15,517 nucleotides of DNA from Gallionellaceae bacterium UBA5126 (GCA_002414205.1 DHYQ01000008.1:6035-21551), one strand, 5' to 3'; counted from the first letter of the stretch, positions 1-6,812 are shown. Made by a program: numbers and translations. The notes: generated by a model from the letters alone, not told the origin.

Positions 1-183
1 ATGGACGTGGTCAATATGACCCGGAATGACTGGCTGGGAGTGTTTTTTGCCGTTGCCTGTTTTATCGGTATGGTTTACGTCTACTTCATGGTATTCCGTC
101 CTGCAAACAAGGATAAATTCGAGTCTCAGCGCGATTTGGTGCTGGATGATGACGATCCTATTCGTATGGGAGAGAAAAGATGA
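1..183 (+). CDS. ccoQ: cbb3-type cytochrome c oxidase subunit CcoQ
   Basis: Small single-helix membrane protein of 60 residues. A hydrophobic segment runs from about residue 12 to 32, followed by a short charged tail with an acidic run (four Asp near residue 49-52). CcoQ is the small accessory subunit of cbb3 oxidase, thought to stabilise CcoP in the complex. Identification rests on size, topology and position: its stop overlaps the start of ccoP in an ATGA junction, giving the usual Q-P order. ccoN and ccoO are expected just upstream, outside the window. The ATG is at base 1, so an earlier start or the ribosome binding site cannot be checked; Met6 is an alternative start. Confidence 0.82.
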   Translation: MDVVNMTRNDWLGVFFAVACFIGMVYVYFMVFRPANKDKFESQRDLVLDDDDPIRMGEKR

Positions 184-1145
184 GTGAAAAATATGATGCA
201 TCTGGCGTGCCGACAACCGGGCACGTTTGGGATGACGACTTGGGCGATTTTACAAATCAGCCGCCCAAGTGGTGGATGTTGGGCTTGGCGGCAAGTGCTA
301 TCTGGGTGGTTGTGTACTGGATTTACTATCCGTCCGTACCTAATGCCGCAGGTAACAGCTATTTCAAGGGTGTCGGTGGTTGGTCTGCCATCAAGGAAAT
401 GGAAGAAGACAAGGGGACTGTTGATGCTGTTCGTAAGAAGTACGAGGACAAAATCAAGGGTATGACCCCTGCTGCCATCTTGGCTGATAGCGAGCTGAGC
501 GAATACGTGAAGCGCTCCGGTAAGGTTCTGTTCGGTGACAATTGTGCCGCTTGTCATGGTACCAATGGTGTTGGTACCAAGGATAAGGAAGGTTTGTTTG
601 CGCCTATCCTGACGGACGATGACTGGTTGTACGGTGGCAAGATCGACACCATTCACGAAACCGTTGTGGGTGGTCGTCAAGGTATGATGACTGCACATAA
701 GGATTCCCTGTCTGCCCAACAAATCGATGATGTTGCCAAGTATGTCTTGGCCATGAGCGAAGAAGGCAAGGAAAAAGCGGATACAAACGCGGCAGTTGCA
801 GCGGGTAAAAAGGTCTTTGAAGAAAGCGACTGTACCGGTTGTCACGGTCCCGATGCCAAGGGTATGCAAGCCATGGGCTCTGCTAACCTGACGGATAAGG
901 TGTGGCGTTTTGAAGGCTCTTTGGATGGTATCAAGCGCACCATTACCTATGGCGTGAACTCCGGTGATCCGATGGCGCGTATCGCGGTGATGCCTAGCTT
1001 CAAGGAAGCTGGCAAGCTGAGCGAAAGCGAAATCAAGAAGCTGGTTGTGTACGTTTACAAGTTGGGTGGTGGTCAGCCTGATGAAGCAGCGGCTCCGGCA
1101 GCAGCGGCAGCGGCGGCTCCAGCCGCAGCACCAGCAGCCAAGTAA
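180..1145 (+). CDS. ccoP: cbb3-type cytochrome c oxidase diheme subunit CcoP
   Basis: Membrane-anchored diheme cytochrome c of 321 residues that passes electrons from soluble cytochromes c to the CcoO/CcoN core of cbb3 oxidase. The N-terminus carries the FixP-type region and one transmembrane helix (about residues 32-50). Two periplasmic cytochrome c domains follow, with heme sites C122-x-x-C125-H126 and C218-x-x-C221-H222. Methionines that could be axial ligands follow each site (for example in the VMPSF stretch near residue 270). The C-terminal 20 or so residues are an Ala/Pro tail coded by GCA/GCG-rich repeats (about 1082-1141), an oddity that probably acts as a flexible tail. Length is normal for CcoP. 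The start overlaps the ccoQ stop (ATGA), with GGGAGAG just upstream. Expressed with the upstream oxidase genes and the 39-residue ORF that follows. Confidence 0.96.
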   Translation: MSEKYDASGVPTTGHVWDDDLGDFTNQPPKWWMLGLAASAIWVVVYWIYYPSVPNAAGNSYFKGVGGWSAIKEMEEDKGTVDAVRKKYEDKIKGMTPAAILADSELSEYVKRSGKVLFGDNCAACHGTNGVGTKDKEGLFAPILTDDDWLYGGKIDTIHETVVGGRQGMMTAHKDSLSAQQIDDVAKYVLAMSEEGKEKADTNAAVAAGKKVFEESDCTGCHGPDAKGMQAMGSANLTDKVWRFEGSLDGIKRTITYGVNSGDPMARIAVMPSFKEAGKLSESEIKKLVVYVYKLGGGQPDEAAAPAAAAAAAPAAAPAAK

Positions 1146-1159
1146 GTTGTTTGTCTAAC

Positions 1160-1185
1160 GGCTGCGTGACGAGGCTCGCGCAGCC
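1160..1185 (+). other. Hairpin in the ccoP-small ORF spacer
   Basis: GGCTGCG (1160-1166) and CGCAGCC (1179-1185) are perfect complements around a 12-base loop. No T-run follows, so it is not an intrinsic terminator. It sits between the ccoP stop and the Shine-Dalgarno sequence of the 39-residue ORF. It may protect the 3' end of the ccoP message or set a processing point that separates expression of the small ORF; that role is inference. Confidence 0.5.
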
Positions 1186-1205
1186 AATCTGAAAGGAGAA
1201 CTTAG

Positions 1206-1325
1206 ATGAATCATGATATGGTATTTTGGGGCGTGGTCATTTGCGCTTCGGGTGGCGTCTTGACGCTGGCGTGGTTGTTTTTCATGTTGTGGCGCAACAT
1301 GAACAAGCCTGCCGGTAGCAAGTAG
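1206..1325 (+). CDS. 39-residue single-helix membrane protein downstream of ccoP
   Basis: Short gene (MNHDMVFWGV... ending in NKPAGSK) with one hydrophobic helix at about residues 6-29 and a positively charged end (R30, K35, K39), which predicts an N-out, C-in topology. Support for it being real: an excellent ribosome binding site (AAAGGAG, about 1192-1198) at the right distance, position between ccoP and the operon's terminator, and a stop about 10 bases before that terminator. I do not recognise the family. Its size and place recall the small single-helix subunits of cbb3 oxidases, such as CcoM of Pseudomonas stutzeri, but I see no clear sequence match to what I remember of CcoM. Best reading: a candidate extra subunit or assembly factor of this oxidase. 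Confidence 0.75.
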   Translation: MNHDMVFWGVVICASGGVLTLAWLFFMLWRNMNKPAGSK

Positions 1326-1335
1326 TCGTCAGTGC

Positions 1336-1367
1336 AAAAAAGGAGGAGATTCGTCTCCTCCTTTTTT
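1336..1367 (+). terminator. Intrinsic terminator of the cbb3 structural operon
   Basis: AGGAGGAGA (1341-1349) pairs perfectly with its complement (1354-1362) around a TTCG loop, one of the most stable tetraloops. It is flanked by an A-run (1336-1340) and a T-run (to 1367), so it could also stop transcription from the other strand. It lies 10 bases after the stop of the 39-residue ORF and separates the structural operon from ccoG. Confidence 0.93.
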
Positions 1368-1378
1368 CGTCTGTTGTT

Positions 1379-1424
1379 TAGGGTATTCCCTAATAAATTT
1401 TTGGATAAATGGAATTTATCAGGG
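1379..1424. promoter_or_regulatory. Overlapping inverted repeats upstream of ccoG (candidate operator)
   Basis: Three symmetrical elements crowd the 95-base gap before ccoG: TAGGG-TATT-CCCTA (1379-1392), GATAAAT-GGA-ATTTATC (1404-1420, perfect 7-base arms), and a wider pair CCCTAATAAATT (1388-1399) with AATTTATCAGGG (1413-1424), 11 of 12 bases symmetrical. The arrangement is compatible with an operator or with mutually exclusive RNA hairpins. It lies 38-84 bases before the ccoG start, where promoter control would act. It does not match the FNR/Anr consensus TTGAT-N4-ATCAA, and no clean -35/-10 pair is visible beside it. Confidence 0.4.
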
Positions 1425-1462
1425 CTTGTCCTAGCGTGATCGTTAAGATTTAAGGGGTAAAC

Positions 1463-2884
1463 ATGAATCAAGCAGTTGAAGATAAAGTAGCCGCTCAGAT
1501 TGAGCATGAATTTGAAAGCTGGTCGGTCAATACCGGTGGCAAAACCATTCATGCCAAACGTATGCCAGGGCGCTTCCGTAGTTATAAATACATGACAGGT
1601 GCGTTTTGGCTGATATTTTTTATCGGGCCGTATTTCCGCTGGCATGGTAAGCAGATGGTGCTGTTCGATATTAGCAATCGACAGTTTCATTTTATGGATA
1701 CGACTATTCTGCCGCAGGACATCTGGATGCTGTCGTTGGTGCTGCTCTTTTTGGCCATGACCTTATTCGCAGTCACTTCTGTCGCGTCACGTGTTTTCTG
1801 TGGTTATTTCTGCTTCCAAACGGTCTGGACAGATTTGTTTACTTGGATTGAGGAAAAAGTCGAAGGTAATTTCACACAACGTCGCAAGTTGGATGCTGCG
1901 CCGATGAATGGTGAGAAAGTAACCAAGAAAATCATCAAGCATGCGCTATGGATGTTGGTTGCGATCTTGACCGGGATCAGTTTTTCCGCCTGGTTTGTGG
2001 ATGCCTTTGAATACTGGAACAATTTGTTGCATTTCAATCTGCCGCCTGTGGGCTGGACAGTACTGGTAGCCTTTGTTTTGGGAACCTATTTGCTGGCGGG
2101 TTTTTTGCGTGAACAAACCTGTATGTGGCTGTGTCCCTATGCCCGTATTCAGGCGGTGATGACCGATAGTCAGACCATTCTGCCGACCTATGATGTGGCC
2201 CGTGGTGAGCCTCGTGGCAAAATCAAGCGTGGTGCTGAAGCTAATTTGGCCAAACAGGGTGACTGCATTGATTGTTTCCAATGTGTGCAGGTTTGTCCTA
2301 CCGGCGTGGATATTCGTCAGGGACAGCAGTTGGGCTGTATTACCTGTGGTTTGTGTCTGGATGCGTGTGATGCCATTATGGACAAAGTCGGTCGGCCACG
2401 TGGTTTGATTCGCTACGCGTCGCTGGATGAAATGAATGGTAAGCCGGTGAAGAAGCTGTATCAACATACGCGTACCATGATTTATCTGGGTGTGATCATG
2501 ATTGCGTTGGCAGGCATTGTGTATGGTTTGACCCACTTGGGGGCGATGACCCTGCGAGTGTTGCCGGATCGTCAGCCGATGTTTGTGACACTCAGTGATG
2601 GCTCCATCCGCAATCGCTATGAGTTTAAAGTCTTGAACAAGACCCCCAATGATTTGCACGTGGAAGTCTCGGCAATTGGCGGGGTGGAGGGACAGGTGAT
2701 TGTCGGTGCCGAAACGCCTATTTTGACCCATCATGGGCGTGGTACTTCCTTCACCATTTTTGTGAAGGCACCAGCCAAGGGCATCAAGGCGGAAGAAACG
2801 CCGATTGAATTCAAGGTGCAGGCGGTCGAAGATAAAAATGTCACCGCGCAGTACGCCAGCAAATTTATGGCACCTAAACCCTAA
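1463..2884 (+). CDS. ccoG: cbb3 oxidase assembly protein CcoG (copper reductase, RdxA/FixG family)
   Basis: Polytopic iron-sulfur membrane protein of 473 residues, the usual family length. CcoG is reported to reduce Cu(II) to Cu(I) for delivery to the CuB site of cbb3 oxidase. Visible features in order: helix near residues 40-55; helices around 84-112; C113-GYF-C117 followed by QTVW; helices near 155-175 and 192-212; C220-x3-C224-PY; two ferredoxin-type 4Fe-4S motifs, C268/C271/C274/C278-P and C292/C295/C298/C302; a further helix near 335-358; and a C-terminal Ig-like FixG accessory domain (about 360-473). The start has a good ribosome binding site (AAGGGG, 1452-1457). One small oddity: the family usually has Pro after the second Cys of the CGYxC motif, here it is Phe118. 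First gene of the ccoGHIS operon. Confidence 0.95.
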   Translation: MNQAVEDKVAAQIEHEFESWSVNTGGKTIHAKRMPGRFRSYKYMTGAFWLIFFIGPYFRWHGKQMVLFDISNRQFHFMDTTILPQDIWMLSLVLLFLAMTLFAVTSVASRVFCGYFCFQTVWTDLFTWIEEKVEGNFTQRRKLDAAPMNGEKVTKKIIKHALWMLVAILTGISFSAWFVDAFEYWNNLLHFNLPPVGWTVLVAFVLGTYLLAGFLREQTCMWLCPYARIQAVMTDSQTILPTYDVARGEPRGKIKRGAEANLAKQGDCIDCFQCVQVCPTGVDIRQGQQLGCITCGLCLDACDAIMDKVGRPRGLIRYASLDEMNGKPVKKLYQHTRTMIYLGVIMIALAGIVYGLTHLGAMTLRVLPDRQPMFVTLSDGSIRNRYEFKVLNKTPNDLHVEVSAIGGVEGQVIVGAETPILTHHGRGTSFTIFVKAPAKGIKAEETPIEFKVQAVEDKNVTAQYASKFMAPKP

Positions 2885-2900
2885 GCTGGGTTGCTTGATT

Positions 2901-2949
2901 TCCCCCGTTACCAGTGCAGCAAGATTCGGTAGCGGGGGATTCGGTTTTT
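2901..2949 (+). terminator. Hairpin with trailing T-run between ccoG and ccoH (possible attenuator)
   Basis: TCCCCCGTTACC (2901-2912) pairs with GGTAGCGGGGGA (2928-2939); the only non-Watson-Crick pair would be a G-U in RNA. A T-run ends at 2949, but five bases separate it from the stem, which weakens it as a classical terminator. Because ccoH continues in the same direction 22 bases later, it more likely lowers read-through or stabilises the ccoG message than ends the operon. Confidence 0.55.
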
Positions 2950-2970
2950 ATGAGAGTGTGAGGATTCAGT

Positions 2971-3480
2971 ATGACGACACAAGGTGAAAAAAAAGGATTT
3001 TTCAATCCATGGGTAATGGGCATGATAGGTGTTGTGCTGGCAGCCTTGGCGGTCAATGCCTTGTTGATTTGGTATTCCATGCATCATCGTTCGACGCTGG
3101 TCGATCATGAGTACAGCACCAAGAACCGCAAGACCGATACAGAAACCATGAATGAAATCGAAACCCGCAATGCCTTGGGCTGGAAGGTGTCGATCAAGCC
3201 GCCACAAAACCTCACGCTGGGCATTCCAGCCAGTTATGACATGACTGTACTCGATCGGCAGGGGCAACCAGTCAGTGGCAACATGGAAGTGCTGGCTTAT
3301 CGGGCGGCAGATGCAAGCAAGGATTTTGTGACCGCTTTTCAGCAAACCACACCGGGCAATTATCACGGGGTGATTACGTTTCCGTTAAAAGGCTTTTGGG
3401 AGCTGCGTATTCGGATTGTGCGTGATCAGGAAAAGTTTGAGACAGAAACCCCTCGTTTCCGAGTGGCAGAACCTAAATAA
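2971..3480 (+). CDS. ccoH: cbb3 oxidase assembly protein CcoH (FixH family)
   Basis: Membrane protein of 169 residues: a short basic N-terminus (KK at 7-8), one helix at about residues 13-35, and a periplasmic beta-rich FixH domain (about 60-169). That domain has the typical core of polar beta strands ending in the GFWELRI-type strand near residue 138. CcoH interacts with the CcoI copper ATPase and with the oxidase during assembly; its exact role is still unclear. The start at 2971 has a good ribosome binding site (GTGAGGA, 2958-2964). ccoI follows 18 bases after the stop, in the conserved G-H-I-S gene order, which supports the assignment as much as the sequence does. Confidence 0.9.
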   Translation: MTTQGEKKGFFNPWVMGMIGVVLAALAVNALLIWYSMHHRSTLVDHEYSTKNRKTDTETMNEIETRNALGWKVSIKPPQNLTLGIPASYDMTVLDRQGQPVSGNMEVLAYRAADASKDFVTAFQQTTPGNYHGVITFPLKGFWELRIRIVRDQEKFETETPRFRVAEPK

Positions 3481-3498
3481 CCACGTGGTGGCGTATTC

Positions 3499-5961
3499 AT
3501 GAGTCAGCATCCACACGGCTGTTTTCATTGTGGCTTGCCGATCGAAGCCGACGCGGATTTTCATGTTTCCCTGGAAGGTGAAGTCCGCGACTTTTGCTGT
3601 TTCGGTTGTCAATCCGTGTGTAGTGCCATTTACGATGCCGGTTTGCAGGGCTATTACCAGCGTACCCCGGAGGGTGTGCTGCTGGCGCCGCCGCCGGAAC
3701 TGCCCAAAGACATCGAGATGTATGATCTGGATGAGGTGCAGCAGGAGTACATCACCTGTTCTGGTGATGTGCGAGACATTCATTTGTTGGTCGAAGGGAT
3801 TCATTGTGCCGCTTGTGTCTGGTTGATCGAGCGTGGCTTGCAACGTGTGCCGGGCGTGCAGTCGTCGAATGTGAATTTGGCTTCCAAGCGGGTGCATTTG
3901 CGTTGGGACAATCAACGCAACAAACTTTCCGACATTTTGCGTGCATTGAGTCGCATTGGTTACGCCGCCGTGCCGTTTGACCCGGAAAGCGCCGAGGGCG
4001 CGATCAAACGCGCCAACCGCAGCATGCTCTACCGGTTGTTCTTTGCCGGTTTTGCCATGATGAATCTGATGTGGATTTCCATTGCTTTGTACAGCGGTGC
4101 CAATCGTGATGAATTCCGGCAATTTTTCCACTGGATGGGATGGGTGCTGGCCACGCCGACGTTGTTCTATTCCGGTTTTCTGTTCTATCGTGGCGCCTGG
4201 GGTGGGTTACGCTTGGGACGTTTGACCATGGATTTGCCGATTGTCATTGGGCTGAGCGCAACCTATTTGTATTCCAGCTATGTCACCATTACCGAAAACC
4301 AGCAGGGTGAGGTGTTCTTTGATACCGTCACCAATTTGACCTTTGTGATTCTGGTGGGGCGCTATCTGGAAGGCATGTTCCGTCATCAGGCGGTGTCCGC
4401 TACCAAGCGCCTGATGGAGTTACAGCCCAAAGTTGCGACCTTGCTGGTGAATGGTGAGGAGCGCATCAGCCCCATTCGGACAGTCAAGGTGGGGGATCAG
4501 GTACTGGTCAAGCCCGGACACAAAGTGCCTGTGGATGGGCGTGTCACGGAGGGGAGCAGCCACGTGGATGAGTCCATGTTAACCGGCGAGTCACAACTAG
4601 TGTCCAAAAATCCGGGGGCCATCGTTTCGGCGGGCACACTCAATGACAGTGGCGTGTTGTTGGTGGAGGCGACCGCCAATGTGCAAAATTCTACGCTGGC
4701 CAGAATCATTCGTCTGGTGGAAGAGGCGCAGGCGAGCAAAGCGCCCATACAGCGCTTGGCTGACACCATCGTGCCGTGGTTTGTGCTGGTGACCCTACTC
4801 TGTGCGGCATTCACCTTTTTGCTGTGGCAGGGAGATGGATTTGAAAAAGCCTTGATGGCGGCCACGTCAGTGTTAATTATTACCTGTCCATGTGCCTTGG
4901 GGATGGCGACGCCGATGTCGATTGCGGTGGCGTCCGGTTTGGGGGCCAAGCATGGCATTCTGGTGAAAAATGGCTTGGTACTGGAAACCCTGTCCAAGGT
5001 GACTCATTTTGTTTTTGATAAAACCGGCACCTTGACGGAAGGGCGTATGCAGTTGGTCAACCTGCGCTGCCACCGCATGGATGAGGGCGAGGTGATGCGT
5101 CATGCCGCAGCGGTTGAGCGCTTCAGTGAACACAGCGTCGCCCGTGCAATTGTGGCCGAGGCGGAGCTGCGCCACTGTCATTTCCGGGATGTTAGTGTGG
5201 GGCAATTTCAGGCCACGCCGGGGTTGGGGGTGTCTGCGGTGGTGGAGGGGCGTCGTATCCTGCTAGGCAACCTCGCTTGGTTGACGCAGCATGGGGTGGC
5301 GATACAAGACGAACTGCTGTTGGAGACGCATAAAATGGAGGCGGATGCGGTGACCTGCGTGCATCTGGCACTGGAGGGGGAGCATTGTGCCGTCTTTGGC
5401 TTGGCGGATCGGCTGCGTTCCGATGCGCAGGATTTGATTGCACACCTGAAGGCCGCAGGGGTTGGAACGACGCTGTTAAGCGGTGATCGTCGCGCGGTGG
5501 CCGAGGCCGTGGCGCGGCAGTTAGGTGGACTGGATACGGTGATTGCAGACGTGTTGCCGCAAGATAAGGATGCGGTGATTCGCCAGTTGCAAGCGGAAGG
5601 CAAAGTGGTGGCCATGGTCGGTGACGGCATTAATGATGCGCCCGCGTTGATTCGTGCCGATGTCGGGATTGCCTTGGGATCGGGCACGGATGTGTCTGTA
5701 GAAAGCGCCGACATTGTCCTGATGCACAATGAACTGGACAAAGTACGTCAGGCAACCCAGTTATCGCAACGCACCTTAAAGACGATTAAACAAAACATCG
5801 GTCTGTCCTTTGTTTACAATGCCATCATGGTACCAGCCGCCATGATGGCGCTGGTCAGTCCACTGGTGGCTGCCATTACCATGCCGATCAGTTCGCTGGT
5901 GGTGATTGGCAATGCAGCCCGTATTCGTAATTTGTTCAAAATCGAAGGAGCTCGGAAATGA
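3499..5961 (+). CDS. ccoI: Copper-transporting P1B-type ATPase CcoI (FixI)
   Basis: Copper-exporting ATPase of 820 residues that supplies cbb3 oxidase. In order: an N-terminal cysteine region (C8-x2-C11, C33-C34-x2-C37, C41) typical of the CcoI branch; a heavy-metal-associated domain with C103-A-A-C106; eight predicted helices; the actuator-domain TGES loop (362-365); the ion-binding C463-P-C465; the phosphorylated D507 in DKTGT; and GDGIND (708-713). Two signature positions differ from the norm: the His-Pro pair of the nucleotide-binding domain is H545-S546, and the last helix reads M795-P-I-S-S instead of the usual Met-Ser-x-Ser-Ser. All catalytic residues are present, so the pump should work. 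The ribosome binding site is weak (GTGGTGG). It ends in an ATGA overlap with ccoS. Confidence 0.96.
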   Translation: MSQHPHGCFHCGLPIEADADFHVSLEGEVRDFCCFGCQSVCSAIYDAGLQGYYQRTPEGVLLAPPPELPKDIEMYDLDEVQQEYITCSGDVRDIHLLVEGIHCAACVWLIERGLQRVPGVQSSNVNLASKRVHLRWDNQRNKLSDILRALSRIGYAAVPFDPESAEGAIKRANRSMLYRLFFAGFAMMNLMWISIALYSGANRDEFRQFFHWMGWVLATPTLFYSGFLFYRGAWGGLRLGRLTMDLPIVIGLSATYLYSSYVTITENQQGEVFFDTVTNLTFVILVGRYLEGMFRHQAVSATKRLMELQPKVATLLVNGEERISPIRTVKVGDQVLVKPGHKVPVDGRVTEGSSHVDESMLTGESQLVSKNPGAIVSAGTLNDSGVLLVEATANVQNSTLARIIRLVEEAQASKAPIQRLADTIVPWFVLVTLLCAAFTFLLWQGDGFEKALMAATSVLIITCPCALGMATPMSIAVASGLGAKHGILVKNGLVLETLSKVTHFVFDKTGTLTEGRMQLVNLRCHRMDEGEVMRHAAAVERFSEHSVARAIVAEAELRHCHFRDVSVGQFQATPGLGVSAVVEGRRILLGNLAWLTQHGVAIQDELLLETHKMEADAVTCVHLALEGEHCAVFGLADRLRSDAQDLIAHLKAAGVGTTLLSGDRRAVAEAVARQLGGLDTVIADVLPQDKDAVIRQLQAEGKVVAMVGDGINDAPALIRADVGIALGSGTDVSVESADIVLMHNELDKVRQATQLSQRTLKTIKQNIGLSFVYNAIMVPAAMMALVSPLVAAITMPISSLVVIGNAARIRNLFKIEGARK

Positions 5962-6134
5962 ACGTAATTTACACCCTCATCCCTGGTATGGTGTTCTTTG
6001 GGGTGCTGTTTGTGGTGGTGCTCATCTGGGCGGTTAAAAAGGGCCAGTATGAGGACATGGAGGGCAGTGCCAGTCGCATTTTGATGGATGATGACGAAGA
6101 TGCCATGCTGGCGCGTCGCCCGGACGAAAAATAA
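5958..6134 (+). CDS. ccoS: cbb3 oxidase maturation protein CcoS
   Basis: Small membrane protein of 58 residues: MNVIYTLIPG, then one helix (about 7-25), then the family hallmark W-A-V-K-K-G-Q-Y-E-D (24-33) and the conserved R-I-L-M-D-D-D (40-46). CcoS is needed for insertion of redox cofactors into cbb3 oxidase. The start shares bases with the ccoI stop (ATGA), so it is translationally coupled; AAGGAG at 5945-5950 serves as its ribosome binding site. It is the last gene of the assembly operon, with a terminator directly at its stop codon. Confidence 0.93.
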   Translation: MNVIYTLIPGMVFFGVLFVVVLIWAVKKGQYEDMEGSASRILMDDDEDAMLARRPDEK

Positions 6135-6161
6135 AAAAAGCCCGCAGTTGCGGGCTTTTTT
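6134..6161. terminator. Bidirectional intrinsic terminator between ccoS and the cytochrome c'' gene
   Basis: GCCCGCA (6140-6146) pairs with TGCGGGC (6149-6155), flanked by an A-run on the left and a T-run on the right, so it has the terminator form on both strands. It begins at the last base of the ccoS stop and lies 18 bases beyond the stop of the convergent cytochrome gene, so it very likely serves both. Confidence 0.92.
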
Positions 6162-6179
6162 GCGACCTGAGCGCGGGAT

Positions 6180-6617
6180 TTACTTCTTGGGAGCTTCCAG
6201 GCTCATCAGGTAAGTCACGTAGTTGCTCTTTTCGGCAGGCGTGCAGTCACGACCAATGATGTTGTTGCAGTGCTTCTTGAACTTGGTTTCGACCTTTTGC
6301 AGATCGCTGAAGCGTTGAGGATTGGTCACAGGAGACAGCGGTTGAATTGGTTTGCCGGTGTCAACGTGTTTACCCTTGTTCAGAGGATTGTCAGTATGGC
6401 AGGAAGCACAAGCTTCTTCCTTGTTGTCTTTACGACGCTCGTATTTTTTGGTGTAGAAATCACGACCAGCCTCGGCAGTGGGTTTGAAGCCGGGATTGGC
6501 TACTTGTGCATGCTTCGCATATTGCTCTGCAAACTGTTTGGCACCATCAACACCAGCCTGCGCGGGCAAGCTGGAAATACCGAGAGCAACGAATAAAACA
6601 ACCGCAAATTTACGCAT
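6180..6617 (-). CDS. Periplasmic cytochrome c'' (SHP / DUF1924-type monoheme cytochrome)
   Basis: Exported monoheme cytochrome c of 145 residues. A signal peptide ends in ALPAQ-A-like sequence at residue 21 (SLPAQA). The heme site is C70-A-S-C73-H74. Downstream, H116-C117 and C125 have the same spacing as in cytochrome c'' of Methylophilus methylotrophus, as I recall it: His53 and His95 as heme ligands, 42 apart, and a disulfide Cys96-Cys104, eight apart. Here the distances are also 42 and 8, and flanking residues agree closely. In c'' and the related SHP protein the distal His leaves the iron on reduction, allowing NO or O2 binding. Role here is inferred: an electron donor or NO/O2-responsive heme protein near cbb3. 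Ribosome binding site AAGGGGA on the minus strand. Divergent from the flavoprotein operon. Confidence 0.9.
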   Translation of the reverse strand: MRKFAVVLFVALGISSLPAQAGVDGAKQFAEQYAKHAQVANPGFKPTAEAGRDFYTKKYERRKDNKEEACASCHTDNPLNKGKHVDTGKPIQPLSPVTNPQRFSDLQKVETKFKKHCNNIIGRDCTPAEKSNYVTYLMSLEAPKK

Positions 6618-6694
6618 TTTTGAGTCCCCTTCCCAAGGAGTTATAGAGAGTTAACGTTGTACTAACCAACGAATTAAAGTTATAGTACGCCGAA

Positions 6695-6723
6695 AATCTA
6701 CAATAGGCGGTCGGGGATGTCAA
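6695..6723 (-). promoter_or_regulatory. Sigma70-like promoter of the cytochrome c'' gene
   Basis: Read on the minus strand: TTGACA (6723-6718, perfect -35), a 17-base spacer, then TAGATT (6700-6695, 4 of 6 of the -10 consensus). This leaves an untranslated leader of about 70 bases before the cytochrome start at 6617. The perfect -35 with ideal spacing makes it a good call, without direct evidence of a start site. Confidence 0.6.
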
Positions 6724-6725
6724 GG

Positions 6726-6754
6726 TTGCCATGTGCCAAATGCGGTTTTATATG
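6726..6754 (+). promoter_or_regulatory. Sigma70-like promoter candidate of the flavoprotein-cytochrome operon
   Basis: TTGCCA (6726-6731, 5 of 6 of the -35 consensus), 17-base spacer, TATATG (6749-6754, 4 of 6 of the -10 consensus). The start of the flavoprotein gene is about 100 bases further on. Its -35 lies only two bases from the -35 of the divergent cytochrome promoter, so the two would compete for, or share, upstream regulators. Confidence 0.4.
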
Positions 6755-6812
6755 TTTTTGAATCAATACGTTCTTGTTGTTCAACCACGTTAAAACAAGG
6801 GCGTATCCCATG

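Noticed and set aside
126..869. Long minus-strand reading frame opposite ccoP
   Set aside because: It lies antisense to a clearly recognised ccoP, has no recognisable domain, and follows from the codon bias of the real gene.
1082..1141. GCA/GCG-rich repeat at the end of ccoP as a tandem repeat or phase-variable tract
   Set aside because: The units are irregular and encode the Ala/Pro tail; no uniform repeat unit that would favour slippage.
3481..3488. Palindrome CCACGTGG between ccoH and ccoI
   Set aside because: Eight bases only, inside an operon spacer of 18 bases, and expected by chance at this length.
6758..6784. Possible FNR-like site (TTGAATCAA and a later TTCAA)
   Set aside because: The half-sites lack the N4 spacing of TTGAT-N4-ATCAA and the wider symmetry has several mismatches.
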